Below, in pieces: positions 1 through 7,319 of a stretch of 35,108 nucleotides of DNA; the first letter of the stretch is position 1; each line of letters opens with the position of its first letter. A program made the position numbers and the translations under genes. The notes under the pieces were generated by a model. That model made no database searches. It was not told where the DNA came from and saw nothing but the letters and a program-made list of their open reading frames with translations. The DNA is from Janibacter massiliensis (GTDB taxonomy: Bacteria > Actinomycetota > Actinomycetes > Actinomycetales > Dermatophilaceae), in the NCBI RefSeq assembly GCF_900289115.1, contig NZ_LT985196.1:1336470-1371577 (forward strand), written 5' to 3'.

Positions 1-81
1 TTTTTTTTCTCATGAACACGGCGCCAACGGCGTTCCCTCTCTATTCGGCGGCGGCGTGAGAGGTGTATAAGAAAGAGACGG
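1..81. other. Sequencing adapter remnant (Nextera P5/i5) at contig end
   Basis: This stretch reads as a corrupted Illumina Nextera i5 adapter, not as genome. Bases 12-15 and 18-23 match ATGA and ACGGCG of the P5 primer. Bases 37-44 are exactly CTCTCTAT, the Nextera i5 index known as S502/N502. Bases 45-58 match the Read 1 linker TCGTCGGCAGCGTC at 11 of 14 positions, and all three mismatches are changes to G. Bases 59-81 resemble the transposon mosaic end AGATGTGTATAAGAGACAG with one T-to-G change, one A-to-G change and a 4-nt insertion. A run of eight T precedes it. The order P5, index, linker, mosaic end is the order in the library molecule. Genomic sequence therefore starts at about base 82. 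Adapter sequences are recalled from general knowledge. Confidence 0.9.
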
Positions 82-82
82 G

Positions 83-865
83 GGTGATGCGGTCGGGGTC
101 GTCGCCGATGACGTCCCGGTTCGCGGCGTACCACCGGGGCCACTCACGGACGATGTCGTCGTCGGTGGCGGAGGGGCCCAGGTGGGCGGCGACGATGTCC
201 CACAGGCAGTCGCCGCGGTGGACGACGACCTCGCCGCCGACGCTCTCCCGCGCCGGCCCCGTGACGAGCCGGGCGTCGGCCGGGCGGCGGACGGACGAGG
301 CCGACGGAACCCAGCCCGGCCGCTCGTTGCGGACCGCGACCTCCGAGAGGGTGGGCACCACGGCCGTCCCCGCCGTCGGTGCGGTCGGCGTGGATGCGGA
401 CGAGGAGGGTGCGCGCGTCACGGTGGGCGCGAAGGCGGGGCTCGGGACGTCGTCGTCGACCGCGGCCGCGAGCACGGGTGCGGGCGCGGCCGTCGCGGGC
501 GAGGCGGTGGTGGCGACCCCGGAACCGACGACGCCCACCCCGACCGCGATCGCCGCGAGCCGTCGGACCGCGACCGGCGCGATGCGCCGCGCGAGCGCAC
601 CCGACACCCGGCCGGGCAGACCCGGCAGGTGCGCGGCCGCCGACACGGCCAGTGCCAGCAACAGCCACAGGCTCAGGGCCAGGGAGAGCACAGCGGCGCC
701 GAGGACGACGACCTCGTCCACCGACGGCGGGGTCGGGCCGAGCAGCGCTCCGACCCGGGTTCGAGCGAGGCGCGCCGCGGCGACCACGAGCCCGACGAGG
801 CCGATCGTCGTCACCGCCGAGGCCACGGCGGGGCGTGCCACGGCCCCCTGCGTCGTCCGTTCCAT
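83..865 (-). CDS. LysM domain membrane protein, 3' truncated
   Basis: This is a membrane-anchored protein that probably binds peptidoglycan. The start is the ATG at 863-865, preceded by an AAGGGGG ribosome site at 870-876. About 261 residues are present. Hydrophobic segments lie near residues 17-33, 52-78 and 103-120, followed by an Ala/Pro/Ser/Thr-rich linker. A LysM domain begins near residue 213 (VVVHRGDCLWDIVAAHLG) and continues to GDDPDRITP. The remaining residues before the first in-frame stop (SFLYTSHAAAE) are translated from adapter, and the stop codon itself lies in the i5 index, so the true C-terminus is missing. LysM proteins of this layout are common in actinobacteria next to Tad/Flp-like genes, which fits the CpaB/CpaE-like pair downstream. 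The exact role is unknown. Confidence 0.8.
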
Positions 866-961
866 CGATCCCCCTTGGGTGCTTTCAGCATCGTTTGATG
901 TCGTTGGCTGCTGTTTGAAGCAAACCATGCCGGTTCGATGCACGCAAGTGGAGGCTGTGCG

Positions 962-967
962 TACGCT
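962..967 (+). promoter_or_regulatory. -10 element of a leaderless promoter
   Basis: TACGCT fits the actinobacterial TANNNT -10 hexamer and ends 6 nt before the ATG at 974, so transcription would begin at or next to the start codon. There is no ribosome-binding site before that ATG. Confidence 0.5.
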
Positions 968-973
968 GCCGAC

Positions 974-1519
974 ATGCGGTGGACCCGGTTGTTCGACGAC
1001 CTCGAGACCCAGTGGGCGGCGCAGGAGCGCCTCGAGCTCGATGCGGAGGTCGCGGACCGCACCAGGCGTGAGCGGGCGACCATCGCTCTCGACGAGCGAC
1101 TCGTCGGTCAGGGTGAGGAGGCCGTCACCGTGCACCTGGTCGCCGGGCCGCCGGTGACCGGCCGCGTGGACGACGTCGGCGACGGATGGGTTCTCCTTGC
1201 GCCCGCCGAGCGCCTGCGCGTGCTGCTGCCCCTCGTCGCGGTCGTCGGGGTCGTCGGCCTTGCGGCCCGGCCGACCGATGCCGCCCGGGCGCGCCGGTTC
1301 GGGCTGGGCTACGCGCTGCGGGGGCTGAGCCGCGATCGAGTGCCGGTGACGATCCTCGACCGCAGCGGGGGCCGGATCGAGGGGACGATCGACGGGGTCG
1401 GCGCGGACGCCTGCGACGTGAGCGAGCACGCCCTCGACGAGGCGCGCCGGGCCGGGGCGGTCCGGGCGCGACGGGTCGTGCCCTTCGGAGCGATCGTGTC
1501 CGTCGCGGCGCGCGACTGA
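974..1519 (+). CDS. Conserved actinobacterial hypothetical protein, beta-barrel-like
   Basis: This 181-residue protein has no enzyme motif I recognise. I chose the ATG at 974 (MRWTRLFDDLETQW) because a TACGCT hexamer sits 6 nt upstream and the family typically begins with this motif. Residues 1-45 are charged and probably helical (LFDDLETQWAAQERLELDAE). Two beta-rich repeats follow, VTVHLVAGPPVTGRVDDVGDGWVLL and VPVTILDRSGGRIEGTIDGVGADACDV, resembling an Sm-like fold. Similar proteins are widespread in actinobacteria and are sometimes annotated, without strong support, as Fis-family regulators. It is divergent from the LysM gene across a 108-bp gap. RNA or protein binding is only a guess from the predicted fold. 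Confidence 0.7.
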   Translation: MRWTRLFDDLETQWAAQERLELDAEVADRTRRERATIALDERLVGQGEEAVTVHLVAGPPVTGRVDDVGDGWVLLAPAERLRVLLPLVAVVGVVGLAARPTDAARARRFGLGYALRGLSRDRVPVTILDRSGGRIEGTIDGVGADACDVSEHALDEARRAGAVRARRVVPFGAIVSVAARD

Positions 1520-1557
1520 GGCAGGGCGTTCGAGGACCACGTGCCGTTACCGGCCGG

Positions 1558-1563
1558 TAGCAT
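1558..1563 (+). promoter_or_regulatory. Candidate -10 element for the desaturase-family gene
   Basis: TAGCAT matches TANNNT and would place the transcript start near 1570, 12-24 nt before the candidate GTG starts at 1582 and 1594. No clear -35 element is visible. Confidence 0.35.
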
Positions 1564-1581
1564 CTACGCCACCGTGACCCC

Positions 1582-2364
1582 GTGGAGTGCCCCGTGAACC
1601 TCGACGCCCTGCCCCCCGCCCTGCTCGTGCTGCTTCCCCTTGCGGTCCTCGCCGAGGCGGTCTGGGCCCGTCGCAGCCGGAGGGCTGTCTACACGCCCGC
1701 CGAGACCCTCTCGACGATCGGGGTCGCCCTGCTCAACCGCCTCGGCGGTGTCCTCACGCTCGCCCTGAAGTACGCGATCTTCGCCGGGGTGGCCGCACTC
1801 GCCCCCTGGTCGCTGCCGGTCAACGCACTGACGATCGTCACGGGCTTCCTGCTCACCGAGATCGCCTACTACTGGTACCACCGGCTCAGCCACGAGTGGG
1901 CGCCGCTGTGGGCGATCCACCACGTCCATCACTCCAGCACCGAGTACAACCTGACGACCGCGGCCAGGCTCAACCTCATGGGCGGCGTGGTCGGCGCGGT
2001 GTGGTTCGCCCCGCTGGCGCTGCTGGGCCTGGACCCCGCGATCATCGTCGTCTCCCTCGCGGCGGGCCTCTTCTACCAGTTCTTCCTGCACACCCAGGCG
2101 GTCCCGGCGCTCGGGCCGGTCGAGGGGTGGATCAACACCCCGTCGGCGCACCGGGTGCACCACGGCAGCAACCCGGTGTACCTCGACCGCAACTACGCCG
2201 CATCGCTGCTCGTCCTCGACCGGGTGTTCGGCTCGTACCAGCCCGAGGTCGAGCCGGTCCGCTACGGCGTGACGACCGGCCACTACTCGAACAACCCGCT
2301 CACTCTGGTCTTCGGCCCTCTCGCCACCCTGCTTCGCCTCGGCCGGCAGCCCCGACGCACGTAG
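1582..2364 (+). CDS. Sterol desaturase / fatty acid hydroxylase family protein
   Basis: This is an integral membrane di-iron oxygenase of the fatty acid hydroxylase superfamily, 260 residues. The family's histidine clusters are present: HRLSH, HHVHH and HRVHH, which ligate the iron pair. Hydrophobic segments flank them, including an N-terminal one (LLVLLPLAVLAEAV), ALKYAIFAGVAAL, and a long pair around VVGAVWFAPLALLGL and IIVVSLAAGLFYQFFL. The start is uncertain: GTG at 1582 or GTG at 1594 (VNLDALPPAL); neither has a strong ribosome site. The family hydroxylates or desaturates lipids, sterols or carotenoids, and the substrate here cannot be told from sequence. No electron-donor gene is adjacent. 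It converges on the small HTH gene, with 33 nt between their ends. Confidence 0.9.
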   Translation: MECPVNLDALPPALLVLLPLAVLAEAVWARRSRRAVYTPAETLSTIGVALLNRLGGVLTLALKYAIFAGVAALAPWSLPVNALTIVTGFLLTEIAYYWYHRLSHEWAPLWAIHHVHHSSTEYNLTTAARLNLMGGVVGAVWFAPLALLGLDPAIIVVSLAAGLFYQFFLHTQAVPALGPVEGWINTPSAHRVHHGSNPVYLDRNYAASLLVLDRVFGSYQPEVEPVRYGVTTGHYSNNPLTLVFGPLATLLRLGRQPRRT

Positions 2365-2397
2365 CGGGGGCGGCCCCATGGCCGGGGTCGGGGACCC

Positions 2398-2613
2398 TCA
2401 GTCGGCCGGTTGCTGGGTGCGCACGAAGTCGCGCGTCTGGGCGTACATCCGGGCGATGTACGCCTCGAGCTCGGTCACTTCGACGCGCCACTGTCCGCGC
2501 CCGCCGACCTTGATCGCCGGAAGGTCCCCGCTGCGCACGAGCGCGTACGCCTGCGCCGAGGAGATGTCGAGGATCTCGGAGACCTCGGCGAGCGGGATGA
2601 AGCGCTTGGACAT
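2398..2613 (-). CDS. Excisionase-type helix-turn-helix DNA-binding protein
   Basis: This 71-residue protein is almost entirely one winged HTH of the MerR/excisionase type: FIPLAEVSEILDISSAQAYALVRSGDLPAIKVGGRGQWRV, then a final helix ELEAYIARMY. The ATG at 2613 (MSKRFIP) is set by a GGAGG ribosome site at 2618-2622; a longer frame upstream has no such support. Such small HTH proteins are often encoded beside SAF/CpaB-like genes in actinobacteria. It is divergently transcribed from the SAF gene at 2790, and the shared 176-bp spacer contains a 14-bp palindrome that may be its operator. Nothing around it suggests a prophage or integrative element, so a role as a local transcription factor is more likely than true excisionase activity. 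Confidence 0.85.
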   Translation of the reverse strand: MSKRFIPLAEVSEILDISSAQAYALVRSGDLPAIKVGGRGQWRVEVTELEAYIARMYAQTRDFVRTQQPAD

Positions 2614-2685
2614 GGGGCCTCCTTCCGGTCGGTGCGGCAACGACCTCCAACGATGCCACGTCGGACGGGGCGGAAGGTGTCGTGG

Positions 2686-2699
2686 TCCACACCTGTGGA
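2686..2699. promoter_or_regulatory. Palindromic operator candidate
   Basis: TCCACA-CC-TGTGGA is a perfect 6-bp inverted repeat around a 2-nt centre, in the spacer between the divergent HTH and SAF genes. Its position suggests an operator. The right half with the next bases (TGTGGATT) also resembles a DnaA box, but only one copy is present. Confidence 0.35.
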
Positions 2700-2789
2700 T
2701 TTCGCCGCGCGGCCTCCCGCCGTATCGGGTTCGATGGGTCCGGGCCGCGAGCGGCCCGCACGACCATCGATGACAAGGGGAGTCCCACC

Positions 2790-3455
2790 GTGCCCGACCA
2801 GCAGCTCGTCACCCCGCGTGCCGCGCGCCTGCGCCGCCCCTCGTGGAAGGACACGAGGCTCGTCGTCGGCGTCCTCCTCGTCCTCGGCTCGATCCTCCTC
2901 GGCTCCGCCGTCGTCTCCGCGGCCGACGACCGCGTCCCGGTGTACGCCGCGGCCCGCACGCTCGTGCCGGGGGAGAAGGTGACCGAGAAGGACCTCGTGC
3001 GCGTCGACGTCCAGCTCGCCGAGGGTGGTCCGGCGTACCTGGCCGCGGACGGGACGGTTCCGGGCGGCATGGTCGCGACCCGGACGGTCGCCAAGGGCGA
3101 GCTGCTGCCGCAGTCCGCGGTCGGCTCGGTGCGCGATGCCGACGTCGAGGTCGTCTCCGTCCCGGTCGACGCGGCGAGCGCGACCGGGCTCGCGGCCGGC
3201 GATGTCGTCACCGTGTGGGCGAGCCGCGGCGCGGGAGCCGGGTCCCGCCGACCGGGCGGTGCACCGACCCGGCTCGGTGAGATGGTCGTCGACGAGGTCG
3301 TCCAGGAGCAGGGCGGCATCGTCGGCGGGGGATCGGCGGTGACACCCGTCCGCCTCGTCGTCACCGGTGACGCCGTGGAGGAGCTCGAGGCCTTCATCCA
3401 CGACGACGCGACGATCACCCTCACCCTGCCGCGCAACCCCGGCGGGACGCCGTGA
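2790..3455 (+). CDS. SAF domain protein, CpaB/RcpC-like
   Basis: This is a 221-residue bitopic membrane protein with an SAF domain, similar to CpaB/RcpC, the periplasmic assembly protein of Flp/Tad pili. I start it at the GTG at 2790 (VPDQQLVTPRAARLRR), after an AAGGGGAG ribosome site at 2775-2782; longer versions lack support. Residues 1-21 are basic and cytoplasmic, residues 22-43 form the membrane helix (LVVGVLLVLGSILLGSAVVSAA), and the SAF fold begins at VPVYAAARTLVPGEKVTEKDL. A second beta-rich part follows to the C-terminus. The gene ends in a 4-nt overlap with the CpaE-like gene, so the two are translationally coupled. No secretin, CpaF or TadB/C gene is visible in the window. Confidence 0.85.
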   Translation: MPDQQLVTPRAARLRRPSWKDTRLVVGVLLVLGSILLGSAVVSAADDRVPVYAAARTLVPGEKVTEKDLVRVDVQLAEGGPAYLAADGTVPGGMVATRTVAKGELLPQSAVGSVRDADVEVVSVPVDAASATGLAAGDVVTVWASRGAGAGSRRPGGAPTRLGEMVVDEVVQEQGGIVGGGSAVTPVRLVVTGDAVEELEAFIHDDATITLTLPRNPGGTP

Positions 3456-4741
3456 CGACGCGGGTCCTCACCGCGCTGGACCCGGGGGTGGAGGCGCAGG
3501 TCGCGACGGCCGTCGGCGGGGTGCGCGAGGCGACGATCGCCCGGCGGTGCGTCGACCTCGCCGACCTCCTCGCCTCCGCGGAGGCCGGGCTCGGCGACGT
3601 CGCGCTCGTCTCGGCCGGCTTGCGGGGCCTTGGCCGGGACGACGTCGCCCGGCTCGCGGCGAGCGGGGCGCGCACGATCGCCCTCGTCACGGGCGAGGAG
3701 GACGAGGCCCGCGTCCGTCAGCTCGGCATCGCCGGGGTCGTGCGTGCCGACGCATCCGTCGCCGACCTGGAGGCGGCCCTCACGGCCGGCGGTGCCGAGT
3801 GGGCTGCCGAGCTCGGCCTCCTCGACGACGCCGCAGGGGCGGGCGTGCCGACGCCGCACGGCGCGCCCGTCGTCCCGCAGCAGCCACCCGCTCCGGAGCC
3901 GGTCGAGGGACGGATCACGGCCGTCTGGGGGCCGACCGGCGCCCCGGGCCGAACGACGATCGCCGTCAACCTCGCCGCGGAGCTCGCGGCGGCGGGCGCC
4001 TCGGTGATCCTCGTCGACGCGGACACCTACGGCGCGAGCATCGCCCAGGTCCTCGCGCTCCTCGACGAGGCACCGGGCGTGGCGGCCGCGGCCCGCGCCG
4101 GTGACCTCGGCACGCTCGACCTCCCCGCGCTGTCCCGACTGGCGCCCGAGGTGCTCCCGCGGCTGCGGGTCCTCACGGGCATCCCGCGACCGGACCGCTG
4201 GCCCGAGATCCGCGCCGCCTCGTTCGAGGAGGTCCTGCGCCTGTCGAAGCTGCTCGCCGAGCACGTGGTCGTCGACTGCGGCTTCTGCCTCGAGGACGAC
4301 GAGGAGCTGAGCTACGACACGCGGGCGCCCCGGCGCAACGCGACCACCCTCATCACGCTCGAGTCCGCCGAGCAGGTGGTCGTCGTCGGCTCCGGTGACC
4401 CCGTCGGTCTGCAACGCCTCGTGCGCGCGAGCCAGGACCTCGGCGGGATCCCGAGCGGGCGTCCTCTCGTCGTCGTCAACCGCGTCCGTGCCAGCGCGGT
4501 CGGCGCCGACCCGCAGGCGCGGATCGTCGAGGCGCTCGGCCGCTTCGCCGGGATGGAGGACCTCCACCTCGTGCCGGAGGACCGCGAGACCCTCGACCGA
4601 CTCCTCCTCCAGGGCCGGGTTCTCGCGGAGGGCGCGCCACGGTCACCCGCACGCGAGGCGATCCGGGCCCTCGCCGCCCGCGTCGCTCCGGAGCGCTTCG
4701 GCCAAGCCGAGACGCCGGCTCGTCGGCGGCGTCACCGGTGA
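3452..4741 (+). CDS. CpaE/Ssd-like MinD-superfamily ATPase, degenerate P-loop
   Basis: This 429-residue protein has a receiver-like N-terminal region (about 1-125), a Pro-rich linker (about 135-152) and a MinD/ParA-superfamily domain from about 153. It is most like CpaE of Tad pilus systems and the mycobacterial septum-site protein Ssd. The expected deviant Walker A (KGGxGKT) is replaced by GPTGAPGRTT at residues 160-169, so both signature lysines are missing (Pro161 and Arg167 stand near their places). The following motifs are kept: VILVDADTYG (switch-like Asp) and HVVVDCGF. ATPase activity is therefore doubtful, although related actinobacterial proteins show the same replacement. It begins with GTG overlapping the SAF stop, and the next gene starts 22-31 nt downstream. 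Confidence 0.85.
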   Translation: MTTRVLTALDPGVEAQVATAVGGVREATIARRCVDLADLLASAEAGLGDVALVSAGLRGLGRDDVARLAASGARTIALVTGEEDEARVRQLGIAGVVRADASVADLEAALTAGGAEWAAELGLLDDAAGAGVPTPHGAPVVPQQPPAPEPVEGRITAVWGPTGAPGRTTIAVNLAAELAAAGASVILVDADTYGASIAQVLALLDEAPGVAAAARAGDLGTLDLPALSRLAPEVLPRLRVLTGIPRPDRWPEIRAASFEEVLRLSKLLAEHVVVDCGFCLEDDEELSYDTRAPRRNATTLITLESAEQVVVVGSGDPVGLQRLVRASQDLGGIPSGRPLVVVNRVRASAVGADPQARIVEALGRFAGMEDLHLVPEDRETLDRLLLQGRVLAEGAPRSPAREAIRALAARVAPERFGQAETPARRRRHR

Positions 4742-4759
4742 CCGCCGGGTCGGGCGTGG

Positions 4760-4765
4760 AACGAT
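4760..4765 (+). promoter_or_regulatory. Candidate leaderless -10 element
   Basis: AACGAT lies 7 nt before the GTG at 4773. The hexamer's last two bases with the next G create an in-frame ATG at 4764, which may therefore be a false start codon. Confidence 0.35.
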
Positions 4766-4772
4766 GACGGTC

Positions 4773-6176
4773 GTGAGCAACCGACTGACGCCGCTGGACA
4801 CGTGGTTCCTCCGGAACGAGACGGCGACCTGCCCGATGCACGTCGGGTCGGTCATGGTGTTCGAGGCCCCGGACGACGAGCACGACCACGCCCGGCTCGT
4901 CGAGCACATCAGCGAGCGCATCGCTGGCTTCCCGCGTTACCGGCAGCGGGTCCGTGAGGTGCCCGGCGGCCTCGCCGACCCGGTGTGGATCGACGACCCC
5001 GCCTTCGACGTCACCTACCACGTGCGCCGTTCCGCCCTGCCGCAGCCGGGGTCGCTCGAGCAGCTCGAGGAGCTCGTCGCGCGGATCATGCCGCGTCTGC
5101 TCGACCGGGACCGCCCGCTGTGGGAGGTCTACCTCGTCGAGGGCCTGGCCGACGGCCGGTTCGCGATCATCACCAAGACCCACCAAGCGCTCGTCGACGG
5201 CGAGACCGCGCTCGACATCGCCCACCTCATCGTCGACGACTCGCGCCACGAGCCGCCCGCCGACACCGACCCCGCGCCGGACCCCGGCGCAGCCCGCCTC
5301 GTCCTCGACGCCCTCGTGGACACGACGCTGCACCCCTCGCGCGGGGTCGAGCTCGCCCGATCCGCCGTCTCGAGCGCGTTCGCCCCGGGCCTGCGCCTGG
5401 CCCGCGCGCTCACCCCGGCCCCGGCCGCGGGGACGCCCTCGCCGCTGCACACCACCGTCGGTCGGGCGCGCCGGTGGGCGGCCGTGCGGACCGACCTCGC
5501 CGACCACCGGCGGATCCGCGCCGGCATCGCCCGCGGGCGCGCGGTCGAGGTCGTGACCGTCAACGACGTCGTCCTCGCGGTGCTCGCCGGCGCGCTGCGG
5601 ACGTGGCTGCTCGCCCGCGGCGGGTCGGTCCGCCCCGACGACCGCATCCGCGCCCTCGTCCCGGTGAGCGTCCGGGCCGACGACGGCACCAGCCCGGACG
5701 CGACGGTCCGCACCAGGCTCCAGGCGTGCTTCGTCGACCTGCCGATCGGGGAGCCGAGCCCGGCGATGCGGCTGCACCAGGTCGCCTTCGCCATGCGTCA
5801 GCAGCTCGAGGGTGGCGAGGTCGCGGCGTCCTCGCTCACGGGTGTCGCGGGCTTCGCCTCGCCGACCCTGCACTCGCTCGCGGCACGCCTGTCCGGTGCC
5901 CTCTCCCGGCGCCCGTTCGGCCTCGTCGTCGCCAACGTCCCCGGTCCGCAGCGGGTGCGGACGGCCGACGGCGCGTCGATGATCGGTACCTGCCCGGTCC
6001 TGCCGCTCCCGCCCGAGCACGCGCTCGCCGTCGGGCTCACCTCCTACGACGGGACGATCACGTACGGCCTGCACGCCGACCGGGACGCGGTGCCCGACCT
6101 CGACGTCCTCGCGCAGGCCGTGCACGACGCCATCGACGAGCTCGAGCACGCGACGCGCGGCTCGCGGCGGCGGTGA
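4773..6176 (+). CDS. Wax ester/diacylglycerol acyltransferase (WS/DGAT) family protein
   Basis: This protein of 467 residues (470 if ATG 4764 is used) belongs to the WS/DGAT family, which moves acyl groups from acyl-CoA to long-chain alcohols or diacylglycerol. The N-terminal signature LTPLDTWFLRNETATCPMHVGSV is clear, as are the later blocks VNDVVLAVLAGALRTWL, NVPGP and LTSYDGTITYGLHAD. The catalytic HHxxxDG motif reads HQALVDG (His at residue 137), so the second histidine, the usual general base, is glutamine. The downstream patatin gene overlaps the stop by 4 nt, so the two are expressed together. Function is likely in neutral-lipid or lipid remodelling, but activity cannot be assumed. Start chosen for the upstream AACGAT hexamer. 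Confidence 0.85.
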   Translation: MSNRLTPLDTWFLRNETATCPMHVGSVMVFEAPDDEHDHARLVEHISERIAGFPRYRQRVREVPGGLADPVWIDDPAFDVTYHVRRSALPQPGSLEQLEELVARIMPRLLDRDRPLWEVYLVEGLADGRFAIITKTHQALVDGETALDIAHLIVDDSRHEPPADTDPAPDPGAARLVLDALVDTTLHPSRGVELARSAVSSAFAPGLRLARALTPAPAAGTPSPLHTTVGRARRWAAVRTDLADHRRIRAGIARGRAVEVVTVNDVVLAVLAGALRTWLLARGGSVRPDDRIRALVPVSVRADDGTSPDATVRTRLQACFVDLPIGEPSPAMRLHQVAFAMRQQLEGGEVAASSLTGVAGFASPTLHSLAARLSGALSRRPFGLVVANVPGPQRVRTADGASMIGTCPVLPLPPEHALAVGLTSYDGTITYGLHADRDAVPDLDVLAQAVHDAIDELEHATRGSRRR

Positions 6177-7240
6177 CGCCGAGGCGCGGGCTCGTCCTCG
6201 GCGGCGGGGGAGTCCTCGGAGCGTCGTGGATGACCGGTGCACTCACGGCGATCGAGCGTGAGCTGCGCACCGATCTGCGCGAGTGGGACGCGGTCCTGGG
6301 CACGTCCGCCGGCGCGGTCATCGCTGGCCTGCTCGGCGCGGGCGTGCCGGTGAGCGAGGTCCGCTCGCGCGAGCTCATCGGCGCGGCGACCGGGCCCCGC
6401 CGGCTGCCTCGACCGAGCTACCTGCCGCACCTCGACATCTCCGACCACGACATCCCCTTCCTCGACACGCTCAGCCTCGACGTGCCGATCCCCGACGTCG
6501 TCGACACGGCGCACAACCCCGTCGACCCGAACGCGCTCTGGCCGCGCGGGGGCGTCGTCTCCTGGGAGCTGCTGCGCCGGGGCCCCCGGCACTGGCGGAC
6601 CGTCCCGGTGAACTCCGTCGTCACGGCCGCGCTCCCGCCCGGGCGCAACCGGACCGAGCCCGTCGGCGACGTCGTGCGCGGGGACCAGCCGCGCGGCTGG
6701 CCGGCGCACCCGGGTCTCGGGCTCGTCGCCGTCGATGCCGGGACCGGCCGGCGGGTCGTCCTCGGCTGGGGGGAACCGGGCAGCCCACCCGTCCCCGACC
6801 GGCCGTTCACCGAGCCGGAGCCGCGCACCGGCATGGACCTCGCGGACGCGGTCGAGGCCTCGTGCGCCGTCCCGCTCTACTACCGGCCCAAGGAGATCGA
6901 CGGGCGCCGCTACCTCGACGGCGGGGTGGCCTCCTCGACGAACCTCGACCTCCTCGCCGCCGCTGGGCTGGACGAGGTGTACGTCCTCGCGGCCCGTGTC
7001 GGCGAGGTCGTCGACCCCTCCCCGAAGCTGCCCAACCGGCTCATGCAGCGCCGGCGGACGTCGATGCGCCGCCGCTTCCTCGAGGAGGTCGCGGCGGTCG
7101 AGGCGGCGGGCACGCGGGTCGTCGTCATCTCGCCCCGCCCGGCCGACCTCGCGGTCATGGGAGTCAACGTGATGGACCCGACCAGGCGCGCGCAGACCCT
7201 GCACGTCGCCGAGCGGACGACCCTGCAGCAGCTGCGCTGA
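6173..7240 (+). CDS. Patatin-like phospholipase / esterase
   Basis: This 355-residue protein has the complete patatin catalytic set. The oxyanion-hole loop GGGGVLG is at residues 10-16, the nucleophile elbow GTSAG puts Ser45 in place, and the catalytic aspartate is Asp249 in LDGG. Patatins hydrolyse acyl esters of phospholipids or neutral lipids; the substrate is not defined here. A family-atypical insertion between about residues 80 and 215 contains VPIPDVVDTAHNPVDPNALW and a Pro/Gly-rich segment. There is no signal peptide, so it is cytoplasmic or membrane-associated. The GTG start overlaps the acyltransferase stop in a GTGA junction, which pairs an acyl-ester-forming family with an acyl-ester-cleaving one. 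Confidence 0.9.
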   Translation: MTPRRGLVLGGGGVLGASWMTGALTAIERELRTDLREWDAVLGTSAGAVIAGLLGAGVPVSEVRSRELIGAATGPRRLPRPSYLPHLDISDHDIPFLDTLSLDVPIPDVVDTAHNPVDPNALWPRGGVVSWELLRRGPRHWRTVPVNSVVTAALPPGRNRTEPVGDVVRGDQPRGWPAHPGLGLVAVDAGTGRRVVLGWGEPGSPPVPDRPFTEPEPRTGMDLADAVEASCAVPLYYRPKEIDGRRYLDGGVASSTNLDLLAAAGLDEVYVLAARVGEVVDPSPKLPNRLMQRRRTSMRRRFLEEVAAVEAAGTRVVVISPRPADLAVMGVNVMDPTRRAQTLHVAERTTLQQLR

Positions 7241-7307
7241 ACAGCCCTCGGTGCGGGGGTGTCGTCTCTCACGCCGGGCAGGACTCGCCGCCCGCCCGGC
7301 CCGCTGC

Positions 7308-7313
7308 CAGACT
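7308..7313 (+). promoter_or_regulatory. Weak leaderless -10 candidate
   Basis: CAGACT sits 6 nt before the ATG at 7320, which lacks a ribosome-binding site. It deviates from TANNNT at the first base. Confidence 0.3.
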
Positions 7314-7319
7314 CGGCAC

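Noticed and set aside
1-60. Natural C-terminus of the LysM protein
   Set aside because: The residues after GDDPDRITP and the stop codon are encoded by adapter-like sequence including an exact i5 index.
2398-2613. Excisionase of an integrative element
   Set aside because: No integrase, attachment repeats or mobile genes are nearby; the HTH sits beside SAF/CpaE-like genes, a common actinobacterial arrangement.
2694-2702. DnaA box or replication origin
   Set aside because: A single imperfect TGTGGATT-type site without clustering, AT-rich DNA or dnaA/dnaN neighbours is not an origin.
2300-4567. 755-codon minus-strand open frame opposite the SAF and CpaE-like genes
   Set aside because: Antisense shadow with no domain; it also overlaps the HTH gene in another frame.
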